Source: Nanohaloarchaea archaeon B1-Br10_U2g19
Lineage (GTDB): Archaea; Nanohalarchaeota; Nanosalinia; Nanosalinales; Nanosalinaceae
Assembly: GCA_001563905.1 (NCBI GenBank)
Contig: LKMO01000001.1
Span: forward strand, 17,286-81,285
Reading direction: 5' to 3'
DNA length: 64,000 bases
Shown here: in pieces, positions 16,589-26,680 of the stretch
Numbering within the stretch: the first letter of the stretch is position 1
Layout of the letters: every line of letters starts with the position of its first letter
Position numbers and translations under genes: made by a program
Notes under the pieces: model-generated
The model's input: only the letters and a program-made list of their open reading frames with translations
Told to the model about the DNA's origin: nothing
Databases searched by the model: none

Positions 16589-17068
16589 TTATTTATCTTC
16601 TAAAGTGTCTATAATATTTTTCCAAGAACTCCAACTCTGACTTTCTACAGTCTCACACTGTCGTTCATTGGTGGAAAGTAAGTTGTCTAAGCCGCTATAA
16701 GACTCTGAGATATGTCTATAAAGCTTTGATAAACGTGAGTCGTTGGGTAGGTAAGTTCTCTCTACTTCTACTGTTATAAAGCCGTTTGTGTCTTCGTGAG
16801 AAGGATGATCTGTCCAGGTAACAGTTAATTCTGGTTCTTTAACGTCGTATCCTTTCATGGAAATTTCAAGAGGTCCTCCAAGATATTTTTCTATATTCTC
16901 AAAATCTTTTTCTGGCCTTAGAGTATATTCTCTGCTTATCGTGTTGTTCGTTGCTCCAGAAGTGATATAGGGATTGTCTCTATCTTCTTTCGTGTTAGGA
17001 ATGGTTTCAGATGTTTTAGAGCGTGCTTCAGAGGTTTCGGAGCCGGATGTTCTACCTATGGAGGACAT
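16589..17068 (-). CDS. Protein of unknown function
   Basis: A 159-residue soluble protein. The first 45 residues are Ser/Thr-rich and probably disordered; the rest looks like an alpha/beta domain (EYTLRPEKDFENIEKYLGG; ELTVTWTDHPSHEDTNGFITV). No cysteine pair, signal peptide or membrane segment. No family recognised. It is convergent with tfb at 19 bp and has its own AT-rich upstream region, with tattata about 15 bases before the start. Confidence 0.5.
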   Translation of the reverse strand: MSSIGRTSGSETSEARSKTSETIPNTKEDRDNPYITSGATNNTISREYTLRPEKDFENIEKYLGGPLEISMKGYDVKEPELTVTWTDHPSHEDTNGFITVEVERTYLPNDSRLSKLYRHISESYSGLDNLLSTNERQCETVESQSWSSWKNIIDTLEDK

Positions 17069-17247
17069 TAGATGCGACCTATAATATGTAATTGGTATTC
17101 TGGCTTATATAGGATTTATTACTTTATTGTAAATGTTATTTTAGCGCTTTAATAATCTAAATATGAAAATCCGACGGTATTTTAAATTAAAACATGGTTA
17201 ATAAGCACCGGTTAATAATAAAATTTCTAACAAACTCTAAAAACTGG

Positions 17248-18345
17248 TTAAACAGGTATATTCTTTATTATATCTTTGATATCTTCTATAGGTGCATCAG
17301 TTCTAAAGCCGGTTGGTGATAGATGCGTACGGGATACAGGATAGCCTTTCTTCTCAAGAGCTTCCAAGACTTTTTCTCTTTTCGGTACAGAGATCTTCAT
17401 ATTAGAAGCAAGCTCATGTATATCGTAGAACGGTGTTAACAGTTCTCCTTCGCTGTGAAGCATATCTAGCAGATCCGAGCTCTCTTCCCAGTCTTCAGGG
17501 ATTTTTTCCTTCATCTTCTCAGTAAAACGGATATCAACGATTTTACCTGTCCATAAAGGACCGGCAATCTTTGTAGACGATCCGCAGTTCTCACATTTCT
17601 CTAGTCTTTCAAGCTTCCTCCATCTACACTGAGGACAGTAAGAGAGGAATCCGATATTGTCAAGATTCTGGTTGGCCCTCTTCTTTGACTCGGTTACACG
17701 CCCCATTATCCTGCTATAATGTTTCTCATGGAAACATAGGCGAGGTTCGAACGCTTTATCGAAACGAGCAAAGTTTTCGAACACCTCCTTAATATATATT
17801 CTGAGAGCGGTTTCGTGCATAAAACTGTTTTTCACAGGTTCTGAACTGTAACGTCTCCGACATGTTTTAGGGTAGCTGCCTGTAGGTGCGGCGTTATCTG
17901 TCGCGGTAAGACCTATGAAACTTTGATGGTTTGCTGCTCTACATGTAGAGTCAAGATAAGTAGTGAAAGGTCCGAAAGGATCCACGTCTATTAAGTGGAA
18001 GAAGTTCCTGTGCTGGCTTAAAAGTACGTTAGCATCTTTATTAGATACTTCTGCCTCGATATCGTTGGCTTCTTTGGCTTTTTCAATACTTTTTACGGCT
18101 TCAGGGTTGGCATCGTTCAAGAAAATTTCTGTTGCGACGTTAGAGTATCTCAAACCTCTTATCCCTGAACCTGAGAGAGGATCACATACTCGAAACTCTT
18201 CGTTTTTTATCTGTTCTTTGAATACTTCTCCGGCTACTTCTGAAAGATCCCGGTTAACCAGCATTTCTTTGTTGTAGAATACTTCGGAGTCTTTACCGGG
18301 CTCCTCTTCTTCAGGTACGAAAAGTTTGTAGCCTCTCTCTTCCAT
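17248..18345 (-). CDS. trm1: tRNA (guanine-26-N2) dimethyltransferase Trm1
   Basis: A 365-residue Trm1. The SAM-binding motif is VCDPLSGSGIRGLRYSN (about 53-69), the catalytic motif IDVDPFGPFTTYLD follows at about 118-131, and the C-terminal half carries zinc ligands CPQC and CENCG. It makes m2,2G at position 26 of tRNA. The length is normal. It is divergent from the ATPase operon with a 140 bp gap, and 179 bp of AT-rich DNA separates it from the next gene; I see no gene there. Confidence 0.95.
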   Translation of the reverse strand: MEERGYKLFVPEEEEPGKDSEVFYNKEMLVNRDLSEVAGEVFKEQIKNEEFRVCDPLSGSGIRGLRYSNVATEIFLNDANPEAVKSIEKAKEANDIEAEVSNKDANVLLSQHRNFFHLIDVDPFGPFTTYLDSTCRAANHQSFIGLTATDNAAPTGSYPKTCRRRYSSEPVKNSFMHETALRIYIKEVFENFARFDKAFEPRLCFHEKHYSRIMGRVTESKKRANQNLDNIGFLSYCPQCRWRKLERLEKCENCGSSTKIAGPLWTGKIVDIRFTEKMKEKIPEDWEESSDLLDMLHSEGELLTPFYDIHELASNMKISVPKREKVLEALEKKGYPVSRTHLSPTGFRTDAPIEDIKDIIKNIPV

Positions 18346-18440
18346 AGATTAAAACCGTTAACCAAACTTTTTTAAGCCGGTAGACAGCTGGTTTCAGAAA
18401 ACATTTATTTATTTTATGCTCAAACTCGCTGCGGACAGGG

Positions 18441-18448
18441 TTTATAAG
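18441..18448 (+). promoter_or_regulatory. TATA box of the A-type ATPase operon
   Basis: tttataag at 18441-18448 puts the start site near 18470, leaving a leader of about 15 bases that contains GGTG (18473-18476) before the GTG start at 18486. It is the only good TATA candidate near the first gene and fits a single promoter for the nine-gene operon. Confidence 0.6.
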
Positions 18449-18485
18449 TTTCCCCGTTTTAGAGCTTAATGCGGTGTATTAAAAA

Positions 18486-18803
18486 GTGGTTAACGTAGTT
18501 AAGGAAGTCAAGAAAGCCGAAGAACAAGCAGACTCAATGCTGGAAAAGGCTAGAACTGAAAAGGAAGAAATTATACAGAATGCTGAGACTAAAGCTGAAG
18601 AAATAGTTGAAGAGGCAGAGAATAAAGCTGAAAAGGAAAGCTTAAAGGAAATGGACAACTTCAAAGACGAAGTAAACGAAGAGAAAGAGGATATAATTGA
18701 AGAAGGACGTAAAGAAGCAAATAAAATAAGAGAAACAGCTTCCGATAATCTTGAAGAAGTAGAGAACTTTCTTTGGGAAAAATTCAGTTCAGACTTCTTA
18801 TAG
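18486..18803 (+). CDS. atpH: A-type ATP synthase subunit H (peripheral stalk)
   Basis: A 105-residue, almost entirely coiled-coil protein rich in Glu and Lys (EVKKAEEQADSMLEKARTEK, EEIVEEAENKAEKES), the hallmark of AhaH/subunit H, which pairs with subunit E in the peripheral stalk. Starts with GTG: GGTG lies 10 bases upstream and no ATG is in reach. It is the first gene of the operon H-I-K-E-C-F-A-B-D. Confidence 0.88.
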   Translation: MVNVVKEVKKAEEQADSMLEKARTEKEEIIQNAETKAEEIVEEAENKAEKESLKEMDNFKDEVNEEKEDIIEEGRKEANKIRETASDNLEEVENFLWEKFSSDFL

Positions 18804-18830
18804 AGGTGGACAGAAATCAAACCAGCACAA

Positions 18831-20609
18831 ATGAACAAAATATCAGTTACAGGATCAAGTAAAGACTTAGAAACAGTAATAGACAAGCTACACGAACTTG
18901 AGGTACTGGATATAGAGTACTATGAAGGAGAGCTAGAAACAGGATCTCCGCTAGAAAATTCTGAAGACTTATCCGAACTGCTGGTTGATATAAGGTCCCT
19001 ACAGTCAAAACTGCCAGAAGCTGAAGACTCTGAGGACCGAAATTTTTCTATAGACAATTTAAAAGAAAAAATACCTGAAATAAATGCTAAAATAGAGGAA
19101 ATAGAGAAAGAAAAAGGAGAAATACAAAGAAATATCTCCTCAATAAGTGAAGAAGCCAAATATTTCAGAAAACTAAAAGGAGTAGAAGTAAACTACAGCG
19201 ACCTTGAAGAGACAGAAAACCTAGACATATTCATAGGAAAACTAGACCTAGAAAAGTTCGAGAAAAACGCGCCTGAAGGAAGATATCATATCTACCAAGG
19301 TAAAAACGCGCATATACTAGTATACGAAAAAAACGTCGACAAAATAAACAACGCGTTAAAACGGACAATAGAAGAGACTTACGGCAAAATAGATACTGAG
19401 CTTAAAGGAACGCCAGAACAGATTCTAAAGAAATTAGAGGACAGAAAACACAAGCTGAAAGAAGAGAGAAAACAGAAAAAAAGAGAACTAAAAGAGCTCT
19501 CAAAAAAATGGTCAGGAACACTTCAAAGTAAAGAAGAGTTTTTAACTGAAAAAGTTGAGAAAGCAGAGGCACCAATAAACTTTGCAACAACAAAAAACGC
19601 GTTCATAGCTCAAGGATGGGTTCCTACAGAAAGATATAGAGAAATAAAAGAAGAACTAGCAGAGGTAACCCAAGGCAAAGTATACGTACAAAAAGAGGAG
19701 ACTGATGAAGAACCTCCTGTAAAACACCAGAACAATAAGCTGGTAAAGCCGTTTGAAGGTATGACAGACCTTATCGCGGTACCAAGATATAATGAAATCG
19801 ATCCTTCATTCATGCTTTTACTTACATTCCCATTATTCTTTGGACTGATGATCGGAGATATGGGATACGGTCTCTCAAGCGCGTTAGTATTTATAGCAGG
19901 AGCGAGACTTGTACCAGAAGCTGCAGACATGTTCAAAGCACTTCTCTGGACGTCCGCAGCAACAATACTTTTCGGAGCAATCTACGGAGAAATGTTCGGA
20001 TTCCAGATATACGAGTCACCTTTCTACAGGGCAGACTACTGGACAGAGATATTTTACTTAGCACTAGGTATAGGTGTCGCACATATTAATCTAGGACTGC
20101 TCTTCGGAGCATACAACGAATATGTCAACCACGGCCTACTTGAAGCAGTATACGCTAAGCTATCCTGGATATTATTACAGGTTGCCGCAGTAGGAGGATA
20201 CCTAGCATTCGGAGCATTTGGAGACACAGCAGGAACAGCAATCGCAATGGGGCTAGGAATCCCTGCAATCGCAATGATCTACAAAGGAGAAGGAGTAGAA
20301 GGCGTAGTAGAGATACCAAGTCTAGTCTCAAACATAATATCGTACCTAAGAATATTCGGTGTATGTATGGCAGCTTACACCTTAGCAGGTACGGCAAACG
20401 CCATTGCAGCACCAGGACTAACATCGGGAACTATTGTTGGTGTAGTATCAGGAATATTTATCCTAGTAGCAGCACACACAATGCTTACATTCATTAAAAT
20501 CTTAGAAGGCGCCATTCAAGGCATCCGACTTCACTACGTGGAGATGTTCGGATGGTTCTATGAAGGCGGCGGTAAAAAATACGCTCCATTCGGAGCAAAA
20601 TCTAGTTAA
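18831..20609 (+). CDS. atpI: A-type ATP synthase subunit I (a subunit)
   Basis: A 592-residue subunit with a soluble N-terminal half of long coiled helices (to about residue 320) and a C-terminal membrane half of about eight segments starting at FMLLLTFPLFFGLMIGDMGYG. The essential Arg of the ion half-channels is in the segment ISYLRIFGVCMAAYTL. It couples ion flow at the c ring to rotation and anchors the peripheral stalks. It begins 27 bp after atpH. Length is a little short of the 620-700 typical for the family, mainly in the soluble half. Confidence 0.95.
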   Translation: MNKISVTGSSKDLETVIDKLHELEVLDIEYYEGELETGSPLENSEDLSELLVDIRSLQSKLPEAEDSEDRNFSIDNLKEKIPEINAKIEEIEKEKGEIQRNISSISEEAKYFRKLKGVEVNYSDLEETENLDIFIGKLDLEKFEKNAPEGRYHIYQGKNAHILVYEKNVDKINNALKRTIEETYGKIDTELKGTPEQILKKLEDRKHKLKEERKQKKRELKELSKKWSGTLQSKEEFLTEKVEKAEAPINFATTKNAFIAQGWVPTERYREIKEELAEVTQGKVYVQKEETDEEPPVKHQNNKLVKPFEGMTDLIAVPRYNEIDPSFMLLLTFPLFFGLMIGDMGYGLSSALVFIAGARLVPEAADMFKALLWTSAATILFGAIYGEMFGFQIYESPFYRADYWTEIFYLALGIGVAHINLGLLFGAYNEYVNHGLLEAVYAKLSWILLQVAAVGGYLAFGAFGDTAGTAIAMGLGIPAIAMIYKGEGVEGVVEIPSLVSNIISYLRIFGVCMAAYTLAGTANAIAAPGLTSGTIVGVVSGIFILVAAHTMLTFIKILEGAIQGIRLHYVEMFGWFYEGGGKKYAPFGAKSS

Positions 20610-20640
20610 AAACAATATTTCGAGGTGAAAACCTAACAAA

Positions 20641-20859
20641 ATGGCAGTAGACGGACTAGTAGCAATCGGTGCAGCGCTTGCAATCAGCGTTACAGCACTT
20701 GCAACAGCATGGGCACAAGCGAAGATTGGAAGCGCAGGAATCGGAGCACTAGCAGAAGATGACAGCTTATTCGGAAACGTATTCCTATTAGCTGTAATAC
20801 CTGAAACTATGGTTATCTTCGGGCTAGTTGTTGCACTGGTTGTAACAGGATTCATTTAA
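20641..20859 (+). CDS. atpK: A-type ATP synthase subunit K (c-ring proteolipid)
   Basis: A 72-residue two-helix hairpin. Glu55 in VIPETMVIFG is the ion-binding carboxylate and Gln26 sits at the matching height in helix 1. A Gln in helix 1 with a Glu-Thr pair in helix 2 resembles Na+-binding rings in other archaeal enzymes, so Na+ coupling is possible but not proven. Reading starts at ATG 20641 after a GAGGTGAAA ribosome site. A hairpin follows 12 bp after the stop codon and may raise the yield of this subunit. Confidence 0.95.
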   Translation: MAVDGLVAIGAALAISVTALATAWAQAKIGSAGIGALAEDDSLFGNVFLLAVIPETMVIFGLVVALVVTGFI

Positions 20860-20871
20860 AAAATTCAAAGG

Positions 20872-20889
20872 AGGGGCCTCAAGGCCCTT
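20872..20889 (+). terminator. Hairpin after atpK, possible attenuator or mRNA stabiliser
   Basis: aggggcc (20872-20878) and ggccctt (20883-20889) form a 7 bp stem with one G-T wobble and a tcaa loop, between the K and E genes of one operon. An AT-rich run (aaactattatttatt) follows. It could stop part of the transcripts or protect the 3' end of a K-containing mRNA so that the c subunit, needed in many copies per complex, is made in excess. Confidence 0.5.
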
Positions 20890-20947
20890 CAAACTATTAT
20901 TTATTAACAAAAAAAAGACGAGACCAAAAGAGGACGTGAAAAATACT

Positions 20948-21484
20948 ATGGGACTTGAAGAAGTTAAATCAGATATATTGGATGAAGCTGAGGCAAAAGC
21001 AGATCAGATAATCCAAGAAGCAGAAAAAGAAAAACAAAAGATTATAACAGAAGCAAAAGAAAAAGCTGAAAAGATAAAACAAGAGCACCAAGAAAAGTTG
21101 GACGAAGAAAAAGAAGTCTATAGACGTAAAGCCATCTCAAGTGCACGGATGAAGGCAAAGGAAGAGAAGCTGCACGCAAGAGAGGAAAGCTTATCTAAAG
21201 TGTTTAAAGGATTTAGAGAAAGTCTAGGAGAGATGAGCGAGGAAGAAAAAGAAAGTTATGTTGAAGAATGCCTGCAGAAGCCTGAGTTTGATATTGGGAA
21301 AGTAGTTGGTTCGGAAGAGTTTGAACAGTTTGTGGATGAAGATTTTGAAGTAGATAACAGTGTGAACGGCGTTATAGTAATTTCTGAAGATGAAGCAAGA
21401 AGACAGAACTTCAGCTTCGATAAAATCGTTGAGCAGTACAAAAGCAGTTATAGAAAACAGGTAGCTGAGAAGCTTTTTGAGTGA
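20948..21484 (+). CDS. atpE: A-type ATP synthase subunit E (peripheral stalk)
   Basis: A 178-residue subunit with a long coiled-coil N-terminal half (DEAEAKADQIIQEAEKEKQK..., about 10-95) and a small globular C-terminal domain (VNGVIVISEDEARRQNFSFDKIVEQY). It pairs with H to form the peripheral stalks. GAGG(ACGTGA) about 12 bases upstream of ATG 20948 sets the start; a GTG at 20936 would add four residues but lies on the ribosome site. It follows atpK after 88 bp, the largest gap in the operon. Confidence 0.92.
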   Translation: MGLEEVKSDILDEAEAKADQIIQEAEKEKQKIITEAKEKAEKIKQEHQEKLDEEKEVYRRKAISSARMKAKEEKLHAREESLSKVFKGFRESLGEMSEEEKESYVEECLQKPEFDIGKVVGSEEFEQFVDEDFEVDNSVNGVIVISEDEARRQNFSFDKIVEQYKSSYRKQVAEKLFE

Positions 21485-21490
21485 TAAAAG

Positions 21491-22492
21491 ATGTTTAGCC
21501 GAGACTATCCTTACATGTATGCACGTGTAAGTGCTAAGAAAGCCAAGCTCTTAGATGAGAGAGATTATGACAATCTTTGGAAAATGCAGCCTAACGGTAT
21601 AGCAAGAAATCTGGGAGAAAGAGATTACAAGAAGGATATAGATAGTCTTGGCTCAGCATATGAAGGAGTGACCTTAGTCGAGCTTGCTTTAATGAGAAAT
21701 ATCTCACGGACTATGAGCCACCTAGTTGAAATATCTCCAGACAGATTAAAACCGGTTATAAGCGGATATCTAAGACGTTATGATATTCTAAGTATTAAGA
21801 GGCTTCTAAGATGGAAACAAGGGGGAGAACAAGGAGACATAAGTAGTTTCTTGATTCCTGTAGGGAGCTATACTTTAGAAGAACTTGAAGAACTCTCCGA
21901 AAAATCATTTGAAGAGATAGTAGATTCTATAGAGTTCTCCGAGTCAGACATCAACTACAAAGAAGAGTTAACAGATCAAACAGATATAAGAAAAATTGAA
22001 AGAGACCTAGATCGTGCTTATTACAAAGATTTGCAAAGTATTAAAGGAAAAGTAAGTAGCATCTGGTTCGATAAATTTATAGACCGGGAGATAGAGTATG
22101 AAAATCTAAAAATTGCTTTGAGACTCAAAAAGCATGGTTTAGGTGAAGAAGAGATTAATGAATGGCTGGTTAGTGAAGAGAAATCTTCTCTAGTTAACGA
22201 TGTTATAGGTTCAGACAGCTTCAATGAGGCTTTAGAAGTAGTTAAAACTTCTATTGGACGCGAAAAGTTTGATAACGGAAGCTCTCTAGAAGAAGTAGAA
22301 AAAGCTATTGAGACTGAAAGACTTGAAAGAGCTATGAGAACAGTACACGTTGAACCATTAAGCGCAACATCGATTCTAGGATATATTGTTGCAAAAGTTA
22401 CAGAGGTAAATAACCTTAGAATGCTTATAAGAGCTAAAGAAACCGATATCAAGAATGAAGAAACAATCAAAAAGAACTTGGTGGTAGCATGA
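21491..22492 (+). CDS. atpC: A-type ATP synthase subunit C (d-type rotor funnel)
   Basis: A 333-residue all-helical protein of the V/A-type C/d family, with an N-terminal YPYMYARVSAKKAKLL typical of the family and a C-terminal LGYIVAKVTEVNNLRMLIRAKE. It sits on the c ring and joins it to the central stalk. It starts 6 bp after atpE and its TGA overlaps the ATG of atpF (ATGA), so translation is coupled. Length is normal. Confidence 0.93.
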   Translation: MFSRDYPYMYARVSAKKAKLLDERDYDNLWKMQPNGIARNLGERDYKKDIDSLGSAYEGVTLVELALMRNISRTMSHLVEISPDRLKPVISGYLRRYDILSIKRLLRWKQGGEQGDISSFLIPVGSYTLEELEELSEKSFEEIVDSIEFSESDINYKEELTDQTDIRKIERDLDRAYYKDLQSIKGKVSSIWFDKFIDREIEYENLKIALRLKKHGLGEEEINEWLVSEEKSSLVNDVIGSDSFNEALEVVKTSIGREKFDNGSSLEEVEKAIETERLERAMRTVHVEPLSATSILGYIVAKVTEVNNLRMLIRAKETDIKNEETIKKNLVVA

Positions 22493-22794
22493 AACAAGAA
22501 AAAAAGAGTATTGCAGTAATAGGTAGAGAAGACTTTACTCTAGGCTTCAAACTAGCTGGGATACAGAAAATATTCGATACAGAAAATTACGAGAAGAAAA
22601 TTCAAGACCTAGTCAAGAGAGATGATATAGGTATAGTTGTCGCAGAACAGAGAGATTTAGACCAGCTACCATCACATGTAGAACAAAGAGTAACAGGATC
22701 AGTTGATCCAGTAGTTGTACCATTATCCGAAGAAGCAGAAGCAATGGGGCTACAAGACAAAATCCAGAAAGTAATTGGAATCGACTTATCTTAA
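22489..22794 (+). CDS. atpF: A-type ATP synthase subunit F
   Basis: A 101-residue Rossmann-like central-stalk subunit: IAVIGREDFTLGFKLAGI at the N-terminus and DIGIVVAEQRDLDQLP are diagnostic. It binds subunit D in the rotor. It overlaps atpC by 4 bp and is followed by atpA after 31 bp, which holds an AAGGTGAA ribosome site. Confidence 0.93.
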   Translation: MKQEKKSIAVIGREDFTLGFKLAGIQKIFDTENYEKKIQDLVKRDDIGIVVAEQRDLDQLPSHVEQRVTGSVDPVVVPLSEEAEAMGLQDKIQKVIGIDLS

Positions 22795-22825
22795 AAACAA
22801 ATACTATAAGGTGAATTAATCAAAA

Positions 22826-24556
22826 ATGACAGAAGGCGAAATCTACAAAGTTGCAGGACCTGTAGTCATCGCAACAGGAATGGAACCACAGATGTACGAC
22901 GTGGTTCATGTTGGTGACGAAGGACTGATGGGAGAAGTTATCCAAATCGAAGACGAAAAAGCATACATCCAAGTATACGAAGATACAACAGGTGTAAAAC
23001 CAGGAGAACCAGTCGAAAACACTGGACAACCACTATCCGTACAGCTTGGACCAGGACTACTAACATCAATCTACGACGGTCTACAAAGACCTCTAGTAAC
23101 ATTACAAGAAAAGACAGGAGACTTCATTGAAAGAGGAGAAGCAGCAGATGGAATCGACCACGATGAAGAGTACGACTTCCAGCCTGAAGTAGAAGAAGGC
23201 GATGAAGTAGCACAAGGAGATGTTATAGGAACTGTAGAAGTTGCATACGGAGAACACAAAGTACTACTACCTCCAAACACAGAAGGAGAAGTAGAAGAGA
23301 TCAAAGAAGGCAGCCATACAGTAGACGAAACAGTCGCTGTAGTAGATGGTGAAGAAGTCTCAATGAAACAGGAATGGCCGATCAGAGATGCCAGACCTGT
23401 AGAAGAAAATCTAAAACCTGAAATACCGCTTATAACAGGACAAAGAGTACTAGATGGACTGTTCCCGCTAGCGAAAGGAGGGACAGCCGCAATTCCGGGA
23501 CCATTCGGATCTGGAAAAACAGTTACGCAACAGTCTCTAGCAAAATACTCTGACGCAGACATCATTGTCTACATCGGATGTGGAGAAAGAGGAAACGAGA
23601 TGACAGAAGTACTGGAAGAATTCCCAGAGCTGGAGGACCCTCAGACAGGAGACAAGATCATAAACCGTACCGTACTTATTGCAAACACATCGAACATGCC
23701 TGTAGCAGCAAGAGAAGCATCAATCTACACCGGAGTAACCATCGCGGAGTACTTTAGAGACCAAGGATTAGACGTCGCACTGATGGCAGACTCAACTTCC
23801 CGATGGGCAGAAGCAATGCGTGAAGTATCCGCAAGACTAGAAGAGATGCCTGGAGAAAGAGGATACCCGGCATACCTAGCTTCAAGACTGGCAGAGTTCT
23901 ACGAAAGAGCAGGAAGAGTAACACCTCTAGGAGTAGACGAATCAGGATCAGTCTCAATAATCGGAGCAGTAAGCCCTCCAGGAGGAGACTTCTCCGAACC
24001 AGTTACACAGAACACATTAAGAGTTGTCAAAAACTTCTGGGCACTAGACGCAGATCTAGCAGAAAGAAGACACTTCCCAGCAATTAACTGGGACGACTCA
24101 TACTCCGGATACAACAAGACACTTTCAAACTACTTTGAATCAAACGTAGATCTTGACTGGAGTGAAAACATTCAAAGAATGAGAGACATATTACAGAAAG
24201 ACTCCGAACTACAGGAAACAGTACAACTAGTAGGTAAGGACGCACTACCAGACAGAGAAAGACTCACACTGGAGATTGCAGACATGATTAAGAAGTTCTA
24301 CCTACAACAGAACGCATTCCATCCTGTAGACGAGTACTCAGACCCAGAAAAAACCTTCGATATCCTAGAGCTAGTACTGGAATGGGGCGACCAAGCCTAC
24401 GAAGCACTTGAAGAAGGTGCATTAGTAGAGAACATAGTTACCCTAGACTCCAAGAACAGGGTATCAGAACTCAAATTCAATGAAAACTACAAAGAAATCA
24501 GAGACGAACTCCAAGAACAGATGGAAGAAGAGTTCGAACAGGTTGTAGAGGAATAA
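22826..24556 (+). CDS. atpA: A-type ATP synthase catalytic subunit A
   Basis: A 576-residue catalytic subunit. A beta-barrel N-terminal domain is followed by the A-specific non-homologous insert (about 110-185), then the P-loop GPFGSGKT at 225-232, the catalytic GERGNEM at about 253-259 and the arginine-bearing [20 protein letters not shown] region. It binds and hydrolyses or makes ATP. No intein is present, although this is a known intein site in archaea. Codon use is very biased, as for a highly expressed gene. Confidence 0.98.
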   Translation: MTEGEIYKVAGPVVIATGMEPQMYDVVHVGDEGLMGEVIQIEDEKAYIQVYEDTTGVKPGEPVENTGQPLSVQLGPGLLTSIYDGLQRPLVTLQEKTGDFIERGEAADGIDHDEEYDFQPEVEEGDEVAQGDVIGTVEVAYGEHKVLLPPNTEGEVEEIKEGSHTVDETVAVVDGEEVSMKQEWPIRDARPVEENLKPEIPLITGQRVLDGLFPLAKGGTAAIPGPFGSGKTVTQQSLAKYSDADIIVYIGCGERGNEMTEVLEEFPELEDPQTGDKIINRTVLIANTSNMPVAAREASIYTGVTIAEYFRDQGLDVALMADSTSRWAEAMREVSARLEEMPGERGYPAYLASRLAEFYERAGRVTPLGVDESGSVSIIGAVSPPGGDFSEPVTQNTLRVVKNFWALDADLAERRHFPAINWDDSYSGYNKTLSNYFESNVDLDWSENIQRMRDILQKDSELQETVQLVGKDALPDRERLTLEIADMIKKFYLQQNAFHPVDEYSDPEKTFDILELVLEWGDQAYEALEEGALVENIVTLDSKNRVSELKFNENYKEIRDELQEQMEEEFEQVVEE

Positions 24557-24574
24557 AAACGAGGTAGAAGAAAA

Positions 24575-25966
24575 ATGCAACAAGAATACAAGACAATCAG
24601 TCAAGTAAAAGGACCACTCGTATTTGTGGAAAAAACCGATGACATCGCCTACGGAGACATCGTAGAAGTAGAGACGCCGAACGGCGAAGTCAAAAAAGGA
24701 GAAGTACTCGAAACCAGCAAAGACGTAGTAATCGTACAGGTATACGAAGAAACACAAGGAATAGGACAAGACGCAAGAGTAAGATTCCTAGACCAGAACG
24801 TAAAGATGCCTGTAACAGAAGACCTACTAGGAAGAGTACTAGATGGTACAGGAAACCCTATCGACGGAGGACCAGAAGTAGTACCGGAAAGCGAAGAAGA
24901 TATTGTAGGACAAGCAATCAACCCTTCCTCAAGAGAGCTACCTGAAGACTTCATTCAGACAGGAGTCTCGACAATCGACGTCATGAACACACTGGTTCGT
25001 GGACAGAAACTACCAATCTTCTCAGGATCAGGTCTTCCACACAACGAACTAGCTATGCAGATCGCAAGACAGGCAGACGTACAAGGAGAAGACGAAGAGT
25101 TCGCAGTAGTATTCGCAGGAATGGGTATCACAGAAGAAGAATCCCAAGACTTTATCGAAGAGTTCAGAGAGACAGGAGCACTAGAACGTTCCGTAGTATT
25201 CCTGAACAAAGCTTCAGACCCTGCACCGGAAAGAATCATCACGCCAAGAATGGCACTAACAACAGCAGAGTACCTAGCATACGAAAAAGGAATGGAGGTA
25301 CTCGTGATTCTAACCGACATGACAAACTACTGTAACGCACTAAGAGAAGTATCAGCAGCAAGAGAAGAAGTCCCAGGAAGAAGAGGATACCCGGGATACA
25401 TGTATACCGATCTTGCAAACATCTATGAAAGAGCAGGAATTATCGATGGAAGAGAAGGAAGCGTTACACAGATCCCGATCTTAACCATGGTTGGAGACGA
25501 CATCACACACCCAATCCCTGACCTAACAGGATACATTACAGAAGGACAGATCGTAGTCGGCAGAGACCTAGACAACCAAGGTTATGAACCGCCGATAGAT
25601 GTACTTCCAAGCCTATCCCGACTGATGGACAACGGAATAGGAGAAGGATATACAAGAGAAGATCACGGAGATGTAAAAGACCAGCTCTACGCAATGTACG
25701 CAGAAGGACAGAGCCTAAGAGATCTCGTGGCAATTGTCGGAGAAGATGCATTAAGCGAGAAAGACGAGAAAATCCTTGACTTCACAAAGAAATACGAAAA
25801 ATACTTTGTAAGCCAAGGAACCCGTGAAAACAGAGATATAGAAGAATCACTAGAACTAGCATGGGATTTACTCTCCGTAATACCTTCATCAGAACTCACA
25901 AGAATCGACGCAGAAACCAGGGAAGAATACCTAGAAAACCGTGAACCAAACTTCGAGGAAGAGTAA
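24575..25966 (+). CDS. atpB: A-type ATP synthase regulatory subunit B
   Basis: A 463-residue subunit B. The degenerate P-loop region ([19 protein letters not shown]) lacks the Lys-Thr of the catalytic subunit, and the catalytic-interface arginine region is LVSLSR-like [14 protein letters not shown]. It alternates with subunit A in the hexamer. GAGGTAG lies about nine bases before ATG 24575, 18 bp after atpA. Confidence 0.98.
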   Translation: MQQEYKTISQVKGPLVFVEKTDDIAYGDIVEVETPNGEVKKGEVLETSKDVVIVQVYEETQGIGQDARVRFLDQNVKMPVTEDLLGRVLDGTGNPIDGGPEVVPESEEDIVGQAINPSSRELPEDFIQTGVSTIDVMNTLVRGQKLPIFSGSGLPHNELAMQIARQADVQGEDEEFAVVFAGMGITEEESQDFIEEFRETGALERSVVFLNKASDPAPERIITPRMALTTAEYLAYEKGMEVLVILTDMTNYCNALREVSAAREEVPGRRGYPGYMYTDLANIYERAGIIDGREGSVTQIPILTMVGDDITHPIPDLTGYITEGQIVVGRDLDNQGYEPPIDVLPSLSRLMDNGIGEGYTREDHGDVKDQLYAMYAEGQSLRDLVAIVGEDALSEKDEKILDFTKKYEKYFVSQGTRENRDIEESLELAWDLLSVIPSSELTRIDAETREEYLENREPNFEEE

Positions 25967-25988
25967 AATCTTCCTCAGGTGAATTTCA

Positions 25989-26621
25989 ATGTCACTAGAC
26001 GTAAAACCAACCCGAAGCGAAGAACTAAGGCTTAAAGACCGTATAGAACTAGCAGAAAACGGCCACAGCATCTTAGAAAAAAAACGTGACGGACTAATCC
26101 ACGAGTTCATGGAGATAGCAGGAGACGCAAAAGAAGTAAACCAAGAACTAGCAGACACTTACTCCCAAGCTAAGCTCAAACTGCTTCTCGCAAAAGTATA
26201 CGACGGAGAAGACACAATAAGAGCTAACGCATTCCCGATCACTAAAGAGCCAAAAGTCTACTCAGAAACCAGTAACATTATGGGGGTTGTAGTGCCAGAA
26301 ATCGAGTCCGAAGATATAAGGAAGGGAATACTCGACAAAGAGTACGGCCTAACCTCGGCAACTTCTCGTATAGACTCTACAGCCGACAAGTACGAAGAAC
26401 TGCTTGAAAATATTGTAGAGGCTGCAGAGACACAGACCAAGATACTCAAGCTCTTGGAAGAGATAGAGAAGACTAAGAGACGAGTGAACGCATTAGAACA
26501 TAAAGTGATTCCTGAACAGAAAGCAGCTCTTTCCAAAGTATCTCAGATGTTAGAAGAGACAGAAAGGGAAGAGACATTCCGTATGAAGAAGATTAAGGAA
26601 ATGCAAGAAGAGGAAGCTTAA
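25989..26621 (+). CDS. atpD: A-type ATP synthase subunit D (central stalk)
   Basis: A 210-residue two-helix rotor shaft. The N-terminal SLDVKPTRSEELRLKDRIELAENGHSILEKKRDGLIHEF and C-terminal RRVNALEHKVIPEQKAALSKV are the family's conserved coiled pair. It is the last gene of the operon, beginning 22 bp after atpB with CAGGTGAAT as ribosome site. An A/T stretch (tatttttaataaaaaaaa) after the stop could end the operon. Confidence 0.95.
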   Translation: MSLDVKPTRSEELRLKDRIELAENGHSILEKKRDGLIHEFMEIAGDAKEVNQELADTYSQAKLKLLLAKVYDGEDTIRANAFPITKEPKVYSETSNIMGVVVPEIESEDIRKGILDKEYGLTSATSRIDSTADKYEELLENIVEAAETQTKILKLLEEIEKTKRRVNALEHKVIPEQKAALSKVSQMLEETEREETFRMKKIKEMQEEEA

Positions 26622-26680
26622 AACATATACTCTTACTTCTTATTTTTAATAAAAAAAATAGAGTTAGAAGATAGAGTGAT

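Noticed and set aside
17069-17247. Possible small gene or RNA in the AT-rich gap
   Set aside because: Stops in all frames and no stable stem. It has two ggttaataa copies but nothing more.
22826-24556. Intein in the ATPase A subunit
   Set aside because: The P-loop region is continuous and total length is normal for an intein-free subunit.
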